Assembly: GCA_029204225.1 (NCBI GenBank)
Contig: CM055095.1
Span: 43,427,184-43,491,183, forward strand
Reading direction: 5' to 3'
Origin: Diphasiastrum complanatum
Taxonomy: Eukaryota; Streptophyta; Lycopodiopsida; Lycopodiales; Lycopodiaceae
DNA: 64,000 nt
Below the pieces are notes generated by a model. That model had not been told where the DNA came from. It was given only the letters and a program-made list of their open reading frames with translations, and did no database searches. The translations under genes and the position numbers were made by a program. Below are positions 20,996-32,204 of this stretch, piece after piece; the first letter of the stretch is position 1, and the number at the start of each line of letters is the position of its first letter.

Positions 20996-22267
20996 TTAAC
21001 ACTCCACACCATTGACAACTGCATCCTCTATGTGCAACTCATATACAGGAGGAAACCCACTATTTGAATAGCACATAACAGATTTCCTAAACCCACGAAC
21101 ATGTACCTTATTATTGCGATCACATGTTTTTAAGGAACCTGAACGATGTTTTGCTACTTGAGAAAGGAATGTCTTTATCCTCAAAAATTCAGCCTCACTA
21201 CACTCTACATCAGCTAGTGCAACGGTCCTAGCACGCAAATGGCATTTTCCTTCCTTAGGATTGAACCATGCTTCAACTATTGGGTTACTTCCAAAGCAGC
21301 ATGAGGTTTTTCCATTTTCTTCTTGCACTAAGGGGCTCATATCATCAGCACAGGCCACCGCCCCTTCCTTGTGGGTCTTTGCACCTCCACCTATGATCAC
21401 ACATATACTACCTCTCACAACCTTGAGAGCTATGTCATTGCAAGGCTTCAAGTTCTCCACCCAGCATCCAAAAGAGTAAATCTGTCTCCTTGTTGGACGA
21501 GACAGTTTGTCACATACGAGGTGCATGGCAACGCAGAAAAGCAGATTGATGTTGTTGTAAAGCACAACCCTCAGCGTTGTGCTGAACTCCAAAATTGCTG
21601 ACGTTAGACTCAACATGGTCGGATACAACCAATGCACTTGTTTTGTTTGCAGGAACAAACCCAGCAAATTCAAAAACTTCAGTAGTTTCTCCTCGGAGAC
21701 TGACAGGTTCACTGGCAGAAGCAGGTCATTGTCTAAACCCCTGATGATCTGGTTCTCTAATATTAAACTGTCAAGCACTTCTGTTAAGGTCATGACACCT
21801 CCAGTTGCCACTTGCTGCCAAAACTCTTTATAACCTTTTAGAAATGCGGTAGTGGGAGCTACTCTCTCCATTTCCAGAAGAGAGTGCCATATTTTCTCTG
21901 TTATGTAATATGACATGACCCCATTGAGGAACAACATATTTTCTCCCCTTCTCTCCAGAACAAAATCAACCTTCAAGTAGGACGACTTTATCTGTGTTCT
22001 GCCCTTACCAGCTGCGGATTCTTCTGCCTGTCTCCATTCGCCGGTACAGGTCACATGGCAACGCACCGTCTTGTATATCCGACCCTCGAACCCTTTCAGT
22101 TGAGCGTACGCTCGGGACAGGCCGAAGGGCAACAGCAACCAGCTCGCAACAAAGCTTTGTATGAGCGCCCCGACGGGTGTGAACTTACATATCTGCCAGA
22201 AACCAAGACAGAACTGCAAAGCCAAAAGCACGCTAGACAAAATCGTTTTTGCTTGAGATGGCGCCAT
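20996..22267 (-). CDS. intact 423-codon protein of unknown function, N-terminal membrane segments
   Basis: The longest uninterrupted single-exon frame outside the transposons. The open frame extends further upstream, but the first ATG is at 22267 (MAPSQAKTILSSVLLALQF). It has A at -3 and G at +4, a good plant start context, and the stop is TAA. Residues near 8-55 form one or two hydrophobic segments (LSSVLLALQFCLGFW, LIQSFVASWLLLPFGL), suggesting a membrane anchor or signal. The rest is mixed and Cys-containing, with GSICVIIGGGAKT and CHLRARTVALADVECSEAEF. I do not recognise the family. Its intactness among decayed elements suggests a host gene or a young retrocopy. Confidence 0.55.
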   Translation of the reverse strand: MAPSQAKTILSSVLLALQFCLGFWQICKFTPVGALIQSFVASWLLLPFGLSRAYAQLKGFEGRIYKTVRCHVTCTGEWRQAEESAAGKGRTQIKSSYLKVDFVLERRGENMLFLNGVMSYYITEKIWHSLLEMERVAPTTAFLKGYKEFWQQVATGGVMTLTEVLDSLILENQIIRGLDNDLLLPVNLSVSEEKLLKFLNLLGLFLQTKQVHWLYPTMLSLTSAILEFSTTLRVVLYNNINLLFCVAMHLVCDKLSRPTRRQIYSFGCWVENLKPCNDIALKVVRGSICVIIGGGAKTHKEGAVACADDMSPLVQEENGKTSCCFGSNPIVEAWFNPKEGKCHLRARTVALADVECSEAEFLRIKTFLSQVAKHRSGSLKTCDRNNKVHVRGFRKSVMCYSNSGFPPVYELHIEDAVVNGVEC

Positions 22268-22329
22268 ACTTGACTGGTAGTGCGTGAGAACAACACTGAG
22301 AGTCAGAGCAACACTGAGAGTCTGGACCA

Positions 22330-22945
22330 AACGTTTGTTCCAGTAGATCTAGAAGAAGATTCAAGCGTAACTTAAGCTATGATCTTTTCAGCATGCAAAC
22401 CTGAGTAGATTATACTTAGGCCCGCTCAAATCTGGTTCTTCCATCTGCTGATTGAGCATTTTCTTTACGAGGAGTCGAGTACAGGGAATCACACTACCAG
22501 GTAAAGTTACAATATACGAAAAGGCAGTGATGATCTTGGCTCTGCTGATCGCATTTGTGGGAACCACTGTTGGCCTAACACAGAATCAAATTAATCAATG
22601 GTAGAGTGGTGATTTACATGAGAATCGAGCCTTATGCTTTGCTGGTAATTAGATCACAAAGGGTAGTTTCTCATGCAAAATAGCTAGTTTTATTGTGAAT
22701 ATAAAGCTTAACATAAAGATGCGTACTGCATACGCTGGTGGAGCAGGCTGTACAAGCTGCTCAACATAAAGATGCGTACCGCATGGCATCCACAAAAGCC
22801 TCAAAGTTCAAATTTCTCTTTTGCTGTGGCTGTGGCAGTAGAACATTCGCAGAGGCCAAAACCTGCCGGCTACGTACTCATCAGCATTAGCAATTACCAA
22901 ATAGTTCGATGTTGGCTAGTATTAGGTAGTTCGTAACTGGAAAAT
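22330..22945. other. no gene seen; short direct repeat
   Basis: CAACATAAAGATGCGTAC occurs twice with small changes near 22708 and 22762. No coding signal was found. Confidence 0.5.
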
Positions 22946-22949
22946 GTAT

Positions 22950-23510
22950 AGCATCAAGAAACATGTATAGTGATCACTTATAAGTAGTAGTTTGATGCAG
23001 GCTAGTAACATAGGAGGACTACCCAAGGGAATCAACCCAAGGGAATCAGACAACAAATGAAGAGAAGAGACAAGTACATCTCTTTTTAAGCGACTTTGCA
23101 CAGATGTCATCAAGAGAGTCGACGATAGTGAAAGCACTAGCTCAGACTTTGATAACTCAAAGGTTTCTGCCCCGCTGCACGTAATGAGTGTGGTAGGAGA
23201 ACCCAAGGCATCTACGATGCATGTATACATCCAGACCAAAGTGCAGAAAAGACTAGAGAAAGGACCAACCAAATCCGTTACTATAAGACCTGTTAGTGGC
23301 TCATCGAAATCTTTATATGGTGGTGAATACCACAATCCCACTGTTGAACAAGGGAACTTTAGATGAATGAAGAAATTGATAAGAGAAGCCCAAGCCAGAG
23401 AGACAGCCCAAGAGCATGACAAGGTCCAACCCAAGGGTGAAAACGATCGACGACCGAATGCTTCCCCCCGTTTTCCTAGTGAATCCAAGGTTACTGTAGT
23501 TCATTCATGA
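22950..23510 (+). pseudogene. Ty3 retrotransposon gag/linker remnant
   Basis: One plus frame stays largely open and reads LPKGINPRESDN, then RVDDSESTSSDFDNSKV, GEPKASTMHVYIQTKVQKRL and GEYHNPTVEQGNFR. The charged, serine-rich linker sits in the same orientation as the protease remnant that follows, so it is taken as the gag-to-protease part of a Ty3 element. The 188-codon minus-strand frame here is its shadow. Confidence 0.35.
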
Positions 23511-23659
23511 GACCTAATAGAATGCACATGAGCATTCTAGTTTGGAGATCTCTTTATATAACAAGGAGGTGGAAAAGGACCATACGAATGTCTTAGTCAA
23601 TCTATTGAGAGGAGATGTCTGATTATCATCGGGCACCTTGCTCAAAATGCATCCGACCC

Positions 23660-25330
23660 TCTAGGAAGGATTGAAAACATACATAGATGGACCAAGCAGT
23701 GATAGATCAAACATGCACCCTACCAATCTGGTGTCAGCGAATGAAAGAGTTGAAGGATCACAACCAGCCCACCAAGTAGAAGTAGGATGAGAAAAAGATA
23801 CGAAATACATCATGATCACAATCATGCATTGTGGGTTTCCACGAGAATCAGCCATAGTTGATAGAAGATCTGAAGTGAACATCATCTCCTCCAAGCTATT
23901 CCATGCATGGAGACTCACTCATATGGTGAGTGCTCTTTTTACGACAACCAAGTGTAAAATAATTAGGCATCACCAAGGAGGTACATATCAAGGTAGTAGG
24001 AATCTGATTCATGCTGGATTTTGCAGTCTTGGACTTGCTTGAATCCCCCCAATTCTATAGTGTCCTATTGGGAAGACAATGTCTCAGAACGTCACAAGCG
24101 CTTCTTCACGATTGGGGACAGAATCATATCATCTTGTAGAATCACAATTTTGTAGTAAAGATCGATTCCAATATCTGGCCAAAACCAACCGACCAAAGAG
24201 CCATGGTTGCCAACTCTACCACAACAAACCATTTTGATGAGGAATCAGATGATGGATGTCATTGGAGGAGAATTGTCATACATGACGATTTGCAAACCGA
24301 TGTAGTAAACTGGACCGAAGCCTTGACTATGATGGATTGTTTGCAGTTTGATGTCACATCTAATGAATAATCGCCAAGCAAAGGTCAGCCATAGACGCTT
24401 CCTTTGATGAAGATGATATTCCGTTGAACAGACGAGTAGAGCAAACGAAAAAGTCCAGTGAAGAGCATCAAGATTCCGCACTGTCACACTTTATGATGAG
24501 CCTAGAGACTATATCCCATGAACCACTACTATAAAATTTGCAATGAAAAGGAAATAGAAGCTCTTCAGGTGTCTAGCTTGGAGGAAGGTTGTGAATATGA
24601 GGATGAATATTTTTTCAGATATGTTGATCCACATCATTTCAAGCCTGTCCCAAAATCACAAGGGAACATATCCACAAAAGGCTCCAATGAACAAAAATCT
24701 CATAGAAACAACTGAACCCCTCAAGGCAATGTTGTAGCAGCCGAATGGACACGGTATCTGAAGGATATATGACTAGTGTCCCGATAACCATGAACGATCT
24801 CTTACGAGAATGCATGGACTGGGACCTAGTCAAGGATGAAGCTCTATACAAGCTAGAAGTTTCACTGTGGGACAACAGTATCAAGATGGTGAAAGACCCA
24901 ACCACCAGTCATCGTTCGAATTCACTGAGGCATGCCAAAGGAAAAGGAGACTATCACTCTGGATCCCCTATTTGGAGGCTCTTAAAAAAGAAAAGCTCAT
25001 GTCCCCATTGCAGAGTTGAGTCCGAAGGCATCAAAGATATCAAGACTCCTGACAAAGCCTTGAAAAGGACAAGAATTAACAATGATAAGCCAACCACCAA
25101 GACGTCCCGAGAATGTAAGCCTCTCTACAAGGCTAAAACTGATGAGTGGAAAGCCAAGAGTGACAAACGAGGAATCAAGACGAAGATAATGACCTCCCAC
25201 CGAATGCACAAAAAATATGGCAAGACATCGTTGAAGAAGCCAAGCCTATGCACGATGTACCACAATACTTCAAGGACTATGAAAATGACACAGCATAGAC
25301 GATGTCATATTATGGAGAGAAATATTTAAA
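23660..25330 (+). pseudogene. Ty3 retropepsin and downstream pol remnant
   Basis: AIVDRRSEVNIISSKLF (about 23848) is a damaged VDSGSEVNI retropepsin active site in which the Ser-Gly after Asp has become Arg-Arg. Next come YSVLLGRQCL and HDWGQNHIIL, the LLGRPWL and WGQNHI words that follow the protease in plant Ty3 elements. Frames at 24518-24715 and 24745-25329 continue in the same sense with polar sequence. No reverse transcriptase motif survives before 25330. Confidence 0.5.
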
Positions 25331-25980
25331 CAAATAAAATGTATATCAAATGAGAAAGCTATACTTCTAGAGAATATTTTCTTTGAAATAAGTCTAATTT
25401 TATTGCTTCCAAGTAAAGTAAAAACATACAACATGATCTAAACGAAAGTAACTAATTTTGTTTGTATTCTCACATTTTGCAAAAATGTAAGACTACATAG
25501 AAAATTAGACTTTGATTCAATCTCTCAATAAACTATCTTTTTGTAGCAACATCTATAAGAAGTGTACGCATACATGTGGACATAATAAGTCAATGCAAGA
25601 CATGAAACAAACTTATTGACTCCCCAGGCCTGCCTCCATAGAAATAGTGTAACATAATTAGTGGTGGGTTGCATCCAATCTTTATGAATATAGTGAGTTG
25701 ATTTCTTTCAAAGTCCTACTACTATAATTGTTTGTCATTTTATTCTAGTAAATGATGAAAATAATTCACCTTAAACATGTAGAAAACACATCAAAAGTAT
25801 GAGTTGTGAGCTACAAAACTGCACTAGAGCATATGCACTTATGGACTTTGTATTTATATGATCATCAACAAAGTTTAAATTTGAAAATCCATAAAGTTAA
25901 GGTGTAGATCCTCCATACATCATGCCAAAATATCTAGATCCCGAGATGTATCTCAATATACTTTTTCCTAGCTTCCAATG
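25331..25980. other. no gene seen
   Basis: AT-rich sequence between the Ty3 remnant and a minus-strand Copia fragment. It may include LTR sequence of either, but no end could be fixed. Confidence 0.4.
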
Positions 25981-26755
25981 AGCCTCACTAGGATCTTGTC
26001 ATAAATTGGCTTAATCTAACACAATAGCCTAGATTGAGTCTTGTGATGGTTAGATATATAAGAGATCCTATTAGCCTTATATAGAGATTAATGTCCTTGA
26101 AGGATCTTTCATTATGTCTTATAGTTAGCTTTACATTAGATTCCATAGGTGTAGAAACAAGTCTGTAAGTATCCATATGAAATCTTTTAAGAATAGAATT
26201 AGCATGCTTCTCTTGACAAATGAAAGTGGTTATGGAAGTTCCACTCCTATTCTAAGGATATATTGCAAGTAACCAATATCTTGAACCTCAAACTCATTTT
26301 TGAGAGCTATCTTGAGATCATCTATATCTTGCTTATTACAACCACTCAAAATAATGTCATCTACATAGATTAAGAGGATAGTAACATCACTATCATTCAT
26401 TCCAAAGTAGAGTGAATGATCATACTCACTCATTATGAAGTTTTGAGAGAGTAGAAAAGAATTAAGCTTAACATACCAGCTCCTTGGTGCTTGCTTAAGC
26501 CCATAAAAGTCCGTTGAAGTAAGCACACCATATTAGGCTTGTCTTGAGATGTGTAGCCCTTGGGTTGCTCCATGTAAAACATTCCAATCAAAAAGTTTAG
26601 CAAGAGAAATGAGTAGTCGAATGCTTACCATATGTGCCTCATGTGCAAAGGTCTCATCATTGTCAATACCATACTCTTGGGCATATACTTTCTTTTGGAT
26701 GATTAGGAGATGCATGATGCAATTCCTTGATCCCTTTTGATCCACTATCATTTAA
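25980..26755 (-). pseudogene. Copia reverse transcriptase / RNase H remnant
   Basis: On the minus strand, from 26755 down: KKVYAQEYGIDNDETFAHEA (KARLVAKG..Q..GIDY.ETFAPV), then YGLKQAPRSWYVKLNSFL, DVTILLIYVDDIILSG (the RT YVDD active site), DIGYLQYILRIGVE, then STPMESNVKL and RLIGSLIYLTITRLNLGY. This is the full RT order up to the RNase H start, with a small gap after LFDWNVLHG and frame breaks at about 26530 and 26230. Confidence 0.75.
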
Positions 26756-26789
26756 AGATTGAATTTTTTTTTTTTCATACCATCACCTT

Positions 26790-27515
26790 TGTTGGAGGGT
26801 TTGCAGATCCCAAGGCAACCCTAACCCTAGTTAATAAGTGAGAGGGATTTGGCACCCTGCATGTGTAAGTCCAACCCGATGATCACATAGTTATTTGATT
26901 AGTTACAAGTCAATACAAGGACTTTAGGCCTTTTTCCGGGACTTTTAATGTCGCATGGCCTAAATGTCAAGTTAGTGAATAAAGTTGGGTTTCCCTCCAG
27001 TTTGGATGGTTCCCACTCTTTTTTAAATTTGAATAATTAGGGAGGCAGAAATGGACCAATAGGATTCTGAGGCTAGGGTCCTCCTCTCTACTATGAAAAG
27101 GGACCAACTCGAGTTCCTACACATGTTTTATTTCTCCATTTCAATAAAGCAGATTGGTTCTCTTGTGAAATGGATTTATGAATGTCCTTGCTCTCTGTCA
27201 CTTTTCCTCCATCTCTCATGCTTTCTTTGGTTTTGCTAATTGTTGGATTTGATTGTTATTGGGATTGCATGTTATTATACTTTTACGAGAGAGAAAGAGT
27301 AAGCTATTTGTTGTGGATCTAGTGTTAGTGGATGTAGTGTTAATGTTTAGGGTTAATGGATGTTAGAGTTAGATGTGAATCTTCCATTCATGCTGAAATC
27401 TGAACTAGACTATCGCTCTCATGGGAACGAATCTATGCGTGAGAACTAACTTCATCTCTTTGATGCTAGATTGATTAGATCTTGGATTGAGGTTAGACAA
27501 AGAAAGAAACCCACT
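26790..27515 (+). mobile_element. probable Ty3 LTR
   Basis: Begins TGTTGGAGGG near 26791 and ends CACTACA just before a TTTTGGCACCGTTGC primer site. It contains (T)AACCCTAACCCTAG near 26819. No partner LTR was found, so the limits are tentative. Confidence 0.35.
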
Positions 27516-27522
27516 ACAATTT

Positions 27523-27534
27523 TGGCACCGTTGC
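27523..27534 (+). promoter_or_regulatory. Ty3-type primer binding site
   Basis: TGGCACCGTTGC resembles the TGGCGCCGTTGC primer site of plant Ty3 elements and sits immediately downstream of the probable LTR. Confidence 0.4.
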
Positions 27535-27799
27535 TGATGAAGTGAATTTTTGTGTATAGAATGTTGATTTTATCATGTATATGAATCCACATGTGTATGT
27601 ACTGATATTGTATGGTTGTTGTATGGACAAGGATAGTAAGATATGATATTTAAGTGTTTATGACAAGTTCTTGTTGATTTTTCATCTTAATGTGTACTTG
27701 ATGCATGATTTCTACATTGGTAATGAAGCTAGATGTGCTCTCCAAATCAGCTAAAGATCAAAGGGCATAATTAGATCATTTGGATCTGATTTTTTCACA

Positions 27800-28370
27800 T
27801 GGTATCAGAGCTTTGTTACAGGATATATATGGAGGAGAAGCCAATTCTAGTGGTTGATATGGAGACGCCATTAATTCTAGAGTGTGCTAGAGTGGTTCCT
27901 TGTCAAAATCAAGCATTTCCAAGTGTATAAAAAGGATCTTTGTGATCCAAAGCTCAATTTAGGCCAAAAGACTTGTAGTAGGCAAATTTCCTTCCCTACT
28001 TGTTGGATTTTGGCGAGTTTTATTGCATAAGAAAGGATTTAAATCATTCTCCAAGATTCTATATCTAGTTCCTAGCTTTTTCATATAGAATTTGTGTGAT
28101 TCAATATATCTAAAGTTGATAGGATCTCTTGATTTTGAAGTTGCTAGACATTTCAAGAGTGCGTTTCAATCTTAAAAGAGTGCAAAAATTCATGATATTG
28201 TAGGGTGATCAAGTGCCATCAATTTTATGTGTTGGATTGGCTAGTTTTGTGCAAGAAAGAGATTTGAGAGGTTTCATATCTTTGTGATTTCTTCTTGGAT
28301 TTACTTGTTGAATTTCAAGATAGTGCTAATTGCATTGGACCAGATTGAAAGAGGAGATCAAATCATTGCA
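27800..28370 (+). mobile_element. Copia leader copy 2 with PBS
   Basis: TGGTATCAGAGC (27800-27811) is the standard plant Copia primer site, complementary to the initiator-tRNA 3' end. The LTR should end at ..TTTTTCA(CA) just before it. The leader matches 5943-6445 and leads to the gag ATG at 28373. Confidence 0.65.
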
Positions 28371-28372
28371 AC

Positions 28373-29019
28373 ATGGCTACAGATGGAGGCTTTATGTTGG
28401 AGAGCAATGATAGGCTTACCTCAAGCAACTATTCAACTTGGAAGGTGAGAATGGAGTCTTTGCTTGATATGAATGAATTGATGGATATTGTTATAGGTGT
28501 GGAGGAGAGACCTTTGGAACCTCAAGAACAATTGAGTATGATAGGAGGACAAAGAAAGCTCTTCATGTGATCAAGATGAATGTGACAAATGAACTTCTCA
28601 AGGAAGTTGGTAAGTGCACTACATTTAGTAAGGCTTGGGAAACTTTAAAGAAGATTTATGAGTCCAAGTCTACATTAAGGATTCTAACCATTAGGAGAAA
28701 AATATTTGAAAGTGTACAAAAGAAGGATAACAGTGCGCATGCTTTTGTTTTGAGAGTTAAAGATTTGAATGATGAACTAGCATGTATTGGAGAGAGCATT
28801 AAGGATGTTGAGCTTGTGCAAGTAGTTCTTAATGGCTTATTGGATGATCATGCTAACTTGGTGCAAAGCTTTTCTATTCAAAATAAATTGCCAAGTATGG
28901 AGGACTTGCAAGAAATCTTGGTTAATGAGGAGTTTAGGCTTCTATCAAGAGGAGGATCCACTTTTTCAATAACTACTCACAAGACTATTTGTTTGGAAAC
29001 ACCAAATTGGAAGCTGTAG
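28373..29019 (+). pseudogene. Copia gag, truncated
   Basis: ATG at 28373 opens a gag with LTSSNYSTWKVRMESLL, the Copia gag N-terminus (NY..W...M...L). After one frameshift at about 28567 it continues FSKAWETLKKIYESK, AHAFVLRVKDLNDELACIGE, ELVQVVLNGLLDDH and LPSMEDLQEILVNEEFRLL, the UBN2-type gag core. The zinc knuckle, protease and pol are missing, and coding ends at about 29019. Confidence 0.75.
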
Positions 29020-31090
29020 TTTCTAGCATATCAACCAAGAATCCACATTGTATTATTACCATTTGACCTTGTAATTTCATATCACTATGCACTCTTTTTC
29101 ACTATTGGGCTTTGTGACTTAAGTATCAAAAAAGTCCCCCTGCAATCATGTAAAAAATTTCTTCAAAAAATATCATCCACAAACAAAACTCATTTCCATT
29201 TAGAATAAAGTTTGAAGACATTCATATCTATTCATCATGAGCCTTTATTATGATATTTACTTATGTCATGTAGCCCTTCTTAACCTCCACTTCACAATAT
29301 AACATGTTATCATTGCATCCAACATTGTATGTATCCTCATGACATGTCCATCCATTTGCATTCAATATAAATCTGTGTCCATCAACATAGCTTATTGCAA
29401 TGCTCGTGTATGTCTCATCTAAATTACATCTATACCATGTTGAAGAATCATCTGAGTGCATATGTCATCCACTTGAATTCTATCAGGTCAAATGTCAACA
29501 CTTGAAGCATTAGTGACTAGATTGAGTTCAAATAGACAAATCGACAAGTAATTTGAATAGATCCATACACAAATCAATGATAGATCTAAACCAAAATGGA
29601 TTGATCACATTGACACTTTCCATCAATTTAGATTTTGGCACTTGCACAACCTTGAACATGTTAGTTGGCACATCATTGTTAGCTGCCACTTATGTTGGCC
29701 ATGTCATTAGTATCAAGGGTGACTATAGTCATCTTGGAACTCACCACATCATATGCCACTTCAACATCAACACTATCTCAACTAAGTGTCTTTAACACTT
29801 AGAAAAGCTCCACGGAGTGGCTATAAATAGGATTAGGTCATGAATATATTTTTTCGATGAGCTCTTGCCAATTCTTAACAATACTTACTTGAAATCTAAA
29901 TGCTTTGAGCTTGCTACTTGCATACTGCTCACTCGGCCAAATATGAGGGGACTTGGTCACACATCCAATTCGAAGCCCTCAATTCTCCCATCATCACTAT
30001 TCCATCATCATTGAAACACTCCTTGCCAACACTTACTCCATAACAACTTATTTGCATAGTGTAAGCACAAATTTGGATGTTACAACTATAGGATTACCAA
30101 CATCACCCTAGACTCCAATCCATTTTCAACCCCAATATCAAGCACACTTCATACTCAAGTGGGTGCTCCACCTATCATATATCTTCACATGTGCCCATGT
30201 TCACCTACCTCCCTAACCTTTCAATTCTCTAGAGCTCTAAGTTGCCACTAATACTACCACTTCCTCCACCACCATCCATTGCGCAAAAAGCTATCACACC
30301 AAGACTTGAGATTGTTGTCTATGTCACAATGGCCCAAAGCCCTCCATATTATCCATCCACCTCACATGGAAGGACTCTTGTGCACTATTGAAGAAAATGC
30401 CACTTACCCCACCTCTGCCAAATCGTTGGTAGGGCAAAAAATTTTGCCTGGTAGGGACGATTTGTAGGAGGGCAAAATCGGAAGTTGATTACTTCCATTT
30501 TGTGGATCGTTACCAAAACTTCTACAAACACTAGAGAAAAATTTGTAGCAAGAATTTGCACATCCAATGGAAAGTTAAAACAAATTCCATACCAAAAAAT
30601 CAAGACAGTAGCATGGTTGACTTAATCCAAGACTACAATTTCCATGCGACAAAGAATGCATGAACAAGTAATTGTAATATTTGTAAACAACAACATATTC
30701 AAACTTCCATAGTACAAGATAACTAAAAGATGCCATAACAAAATTTTGGTTGGCGAGGCATTTTTTTTGCCCTCTAGGCTATTATTCTTGTTTCTAAGTG
30801 ATTTAAACAATCTGCCTTTCTTTTTAATTACACAAACTAGGTAATCTAGAGTCAATTGTCACATTGGTACCTTCTGATTACACATGCAACTATCAATCAA
30901 CATAGAATTGAATGGTACTGTATAGACTCTAGAGAGGTTTCCACACTTTCTTGAATGTTAAAAATTACTTGTACTTGATGAGCTGGTAATCTAGATTCAA
31001 TTGTTTGTATTGATTCTAGATTACCAACTCATCAAGTGCTTAATCCTCTAACTTTGTTTTGAGTGCATGTCCATTGGCTAAAATAAAATT
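29020..31090. other. no gene recognised
   Basis: CT-rich and AT-rich sequence with scattered short frames. A small palindrome GGGCAAAAAATTTTGCCT lies near 30437. Nothing could be assigned. Confidence 0.4.
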
Positions 31091-31095
31091 ATCTA

Positions 31096-31418
31096 AATCT
31101 CATCAACACATTCTCAAGTCTTGCAACAAAAGATGTTGCATTGTTTTTCAAATTCTCAAAATGCATAAGCAAGCCTGTTGTAGGCAATTTGTTTTTCCTT
31201 ACAACTATACTCATTGGCAAGTAGGGCTAGAGGGCAATTTTTTTGTGCTAGTGATCTGGCATGGCAATTTTTGTTTTCCCTGTAGCTCTACTTGCCGGTG
31301 AGTAGAGCTACAAGTCAAAACAACATTTCCTATAATAGGTTTGCTTATGCATCTTGAGAATCTTAAAAAAATGCAATTGCTTTTCTTGCAAGACTTGAGA
31401 ATGTGTTGGTAAGGGTTT
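31096..31418. mobile_element. foldback element with about 120-bp imperfect arms
   Basis: The left arm begins ATCAACACATTCTCAAGTCT and includes AATGCATAAGCAAGCCTGTTG. It is complementary to the right arm, which includes GCTTATGCATCTTGAGAAT and ends AGACTTGAGAATGTGTTGGT. The right half holds its own perfect 12-bp stem, TGTAGCTCTACT (31281-31292) with AGTAGAGCTACA (31301-31312). Confidence 0.6.
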
Positions 31419-32200
31419 GGAAAAGGAAGAGCTGCCAACACTGGTAGATGAATGGGAGCCGCTTGAAATGGTCCTGCTGAATGGGAGTAGCTTGTTGGAA
31501 CCTACACTAAGAATAATAAAGCCTTGCCGAACAATGACTATATTGAGAAGAAAGAGCAAGAAGAAAGAGCAACATTACTTGTTGGTAGAAATGTCTAGTG
31601 AGTAGAGCCGGGGGCAAATTGTTTTTGCCCTATCAACAATCTACTAATGTTGAATGATTTTTTTTTACTGCTTGCATCCATTTTGTTGAATGATATTATT
31701 TTTCAATTGTTGATGAAGTTTATTCTTGAAAAAAGAGCTAATTTAAGAAGTTATAAAAGCTCACTAGGAGAGTTCAGTTACTTGTGGATGAAGCAAAAAA
31801 TACAACTTAATCTATAGCATTTGTAAAATTTGCCTCTTCAACAATGATTCCAGTGGCATCATTGGAAGAGTCTAGACCATAGTAAAAAATAGAGAATCAT
31901 AGGTAGGAGGAGGCTAGAACATTGATGGAGATCGAGCTCTACTTTGCAAAAGATAAATAGCCTAAGATTAAGGATGTGGATAGAGAGTGCACTATATTAA
32001 ATAATGTGCATTAAAATTTAGCGATAGTGTCAAAGCCATTAGATATGACTTTGGAGTTGTTGGATCAATCAGTTAAGCAAGATAATGGGCTAGAAAAACA
32101 TGTGAAGTCATAGATCAAGGATGATGAGTTTACACATGCTCAAACTATTGAAGATACTAAGCTTATACTAGATGACATGATTTTATTGACAAAATATGTG
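31419..32200 (+). other. unidentified coding-like remnant
   Basis: From about 31770 to 32200 one plus frame is mostly open with scattered stops and reads IKDVDRECTILNNVH, KPLDMTLELLDQSVKQDNGL and DDEFTHAQTIEDTKLILDDM. It is acidic, probably helical and of no family I recognise. It stops where the Copia gag fragment begins. Confidence 0.25.
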
Positions 32201-32204
32201 TGTG

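Noticed and set aside
22922-23488. 188-codon minus-strand open frame
   Set aside because: It is antisense to a better Ty3 gag/linker reading on the plus strand and has no domain.
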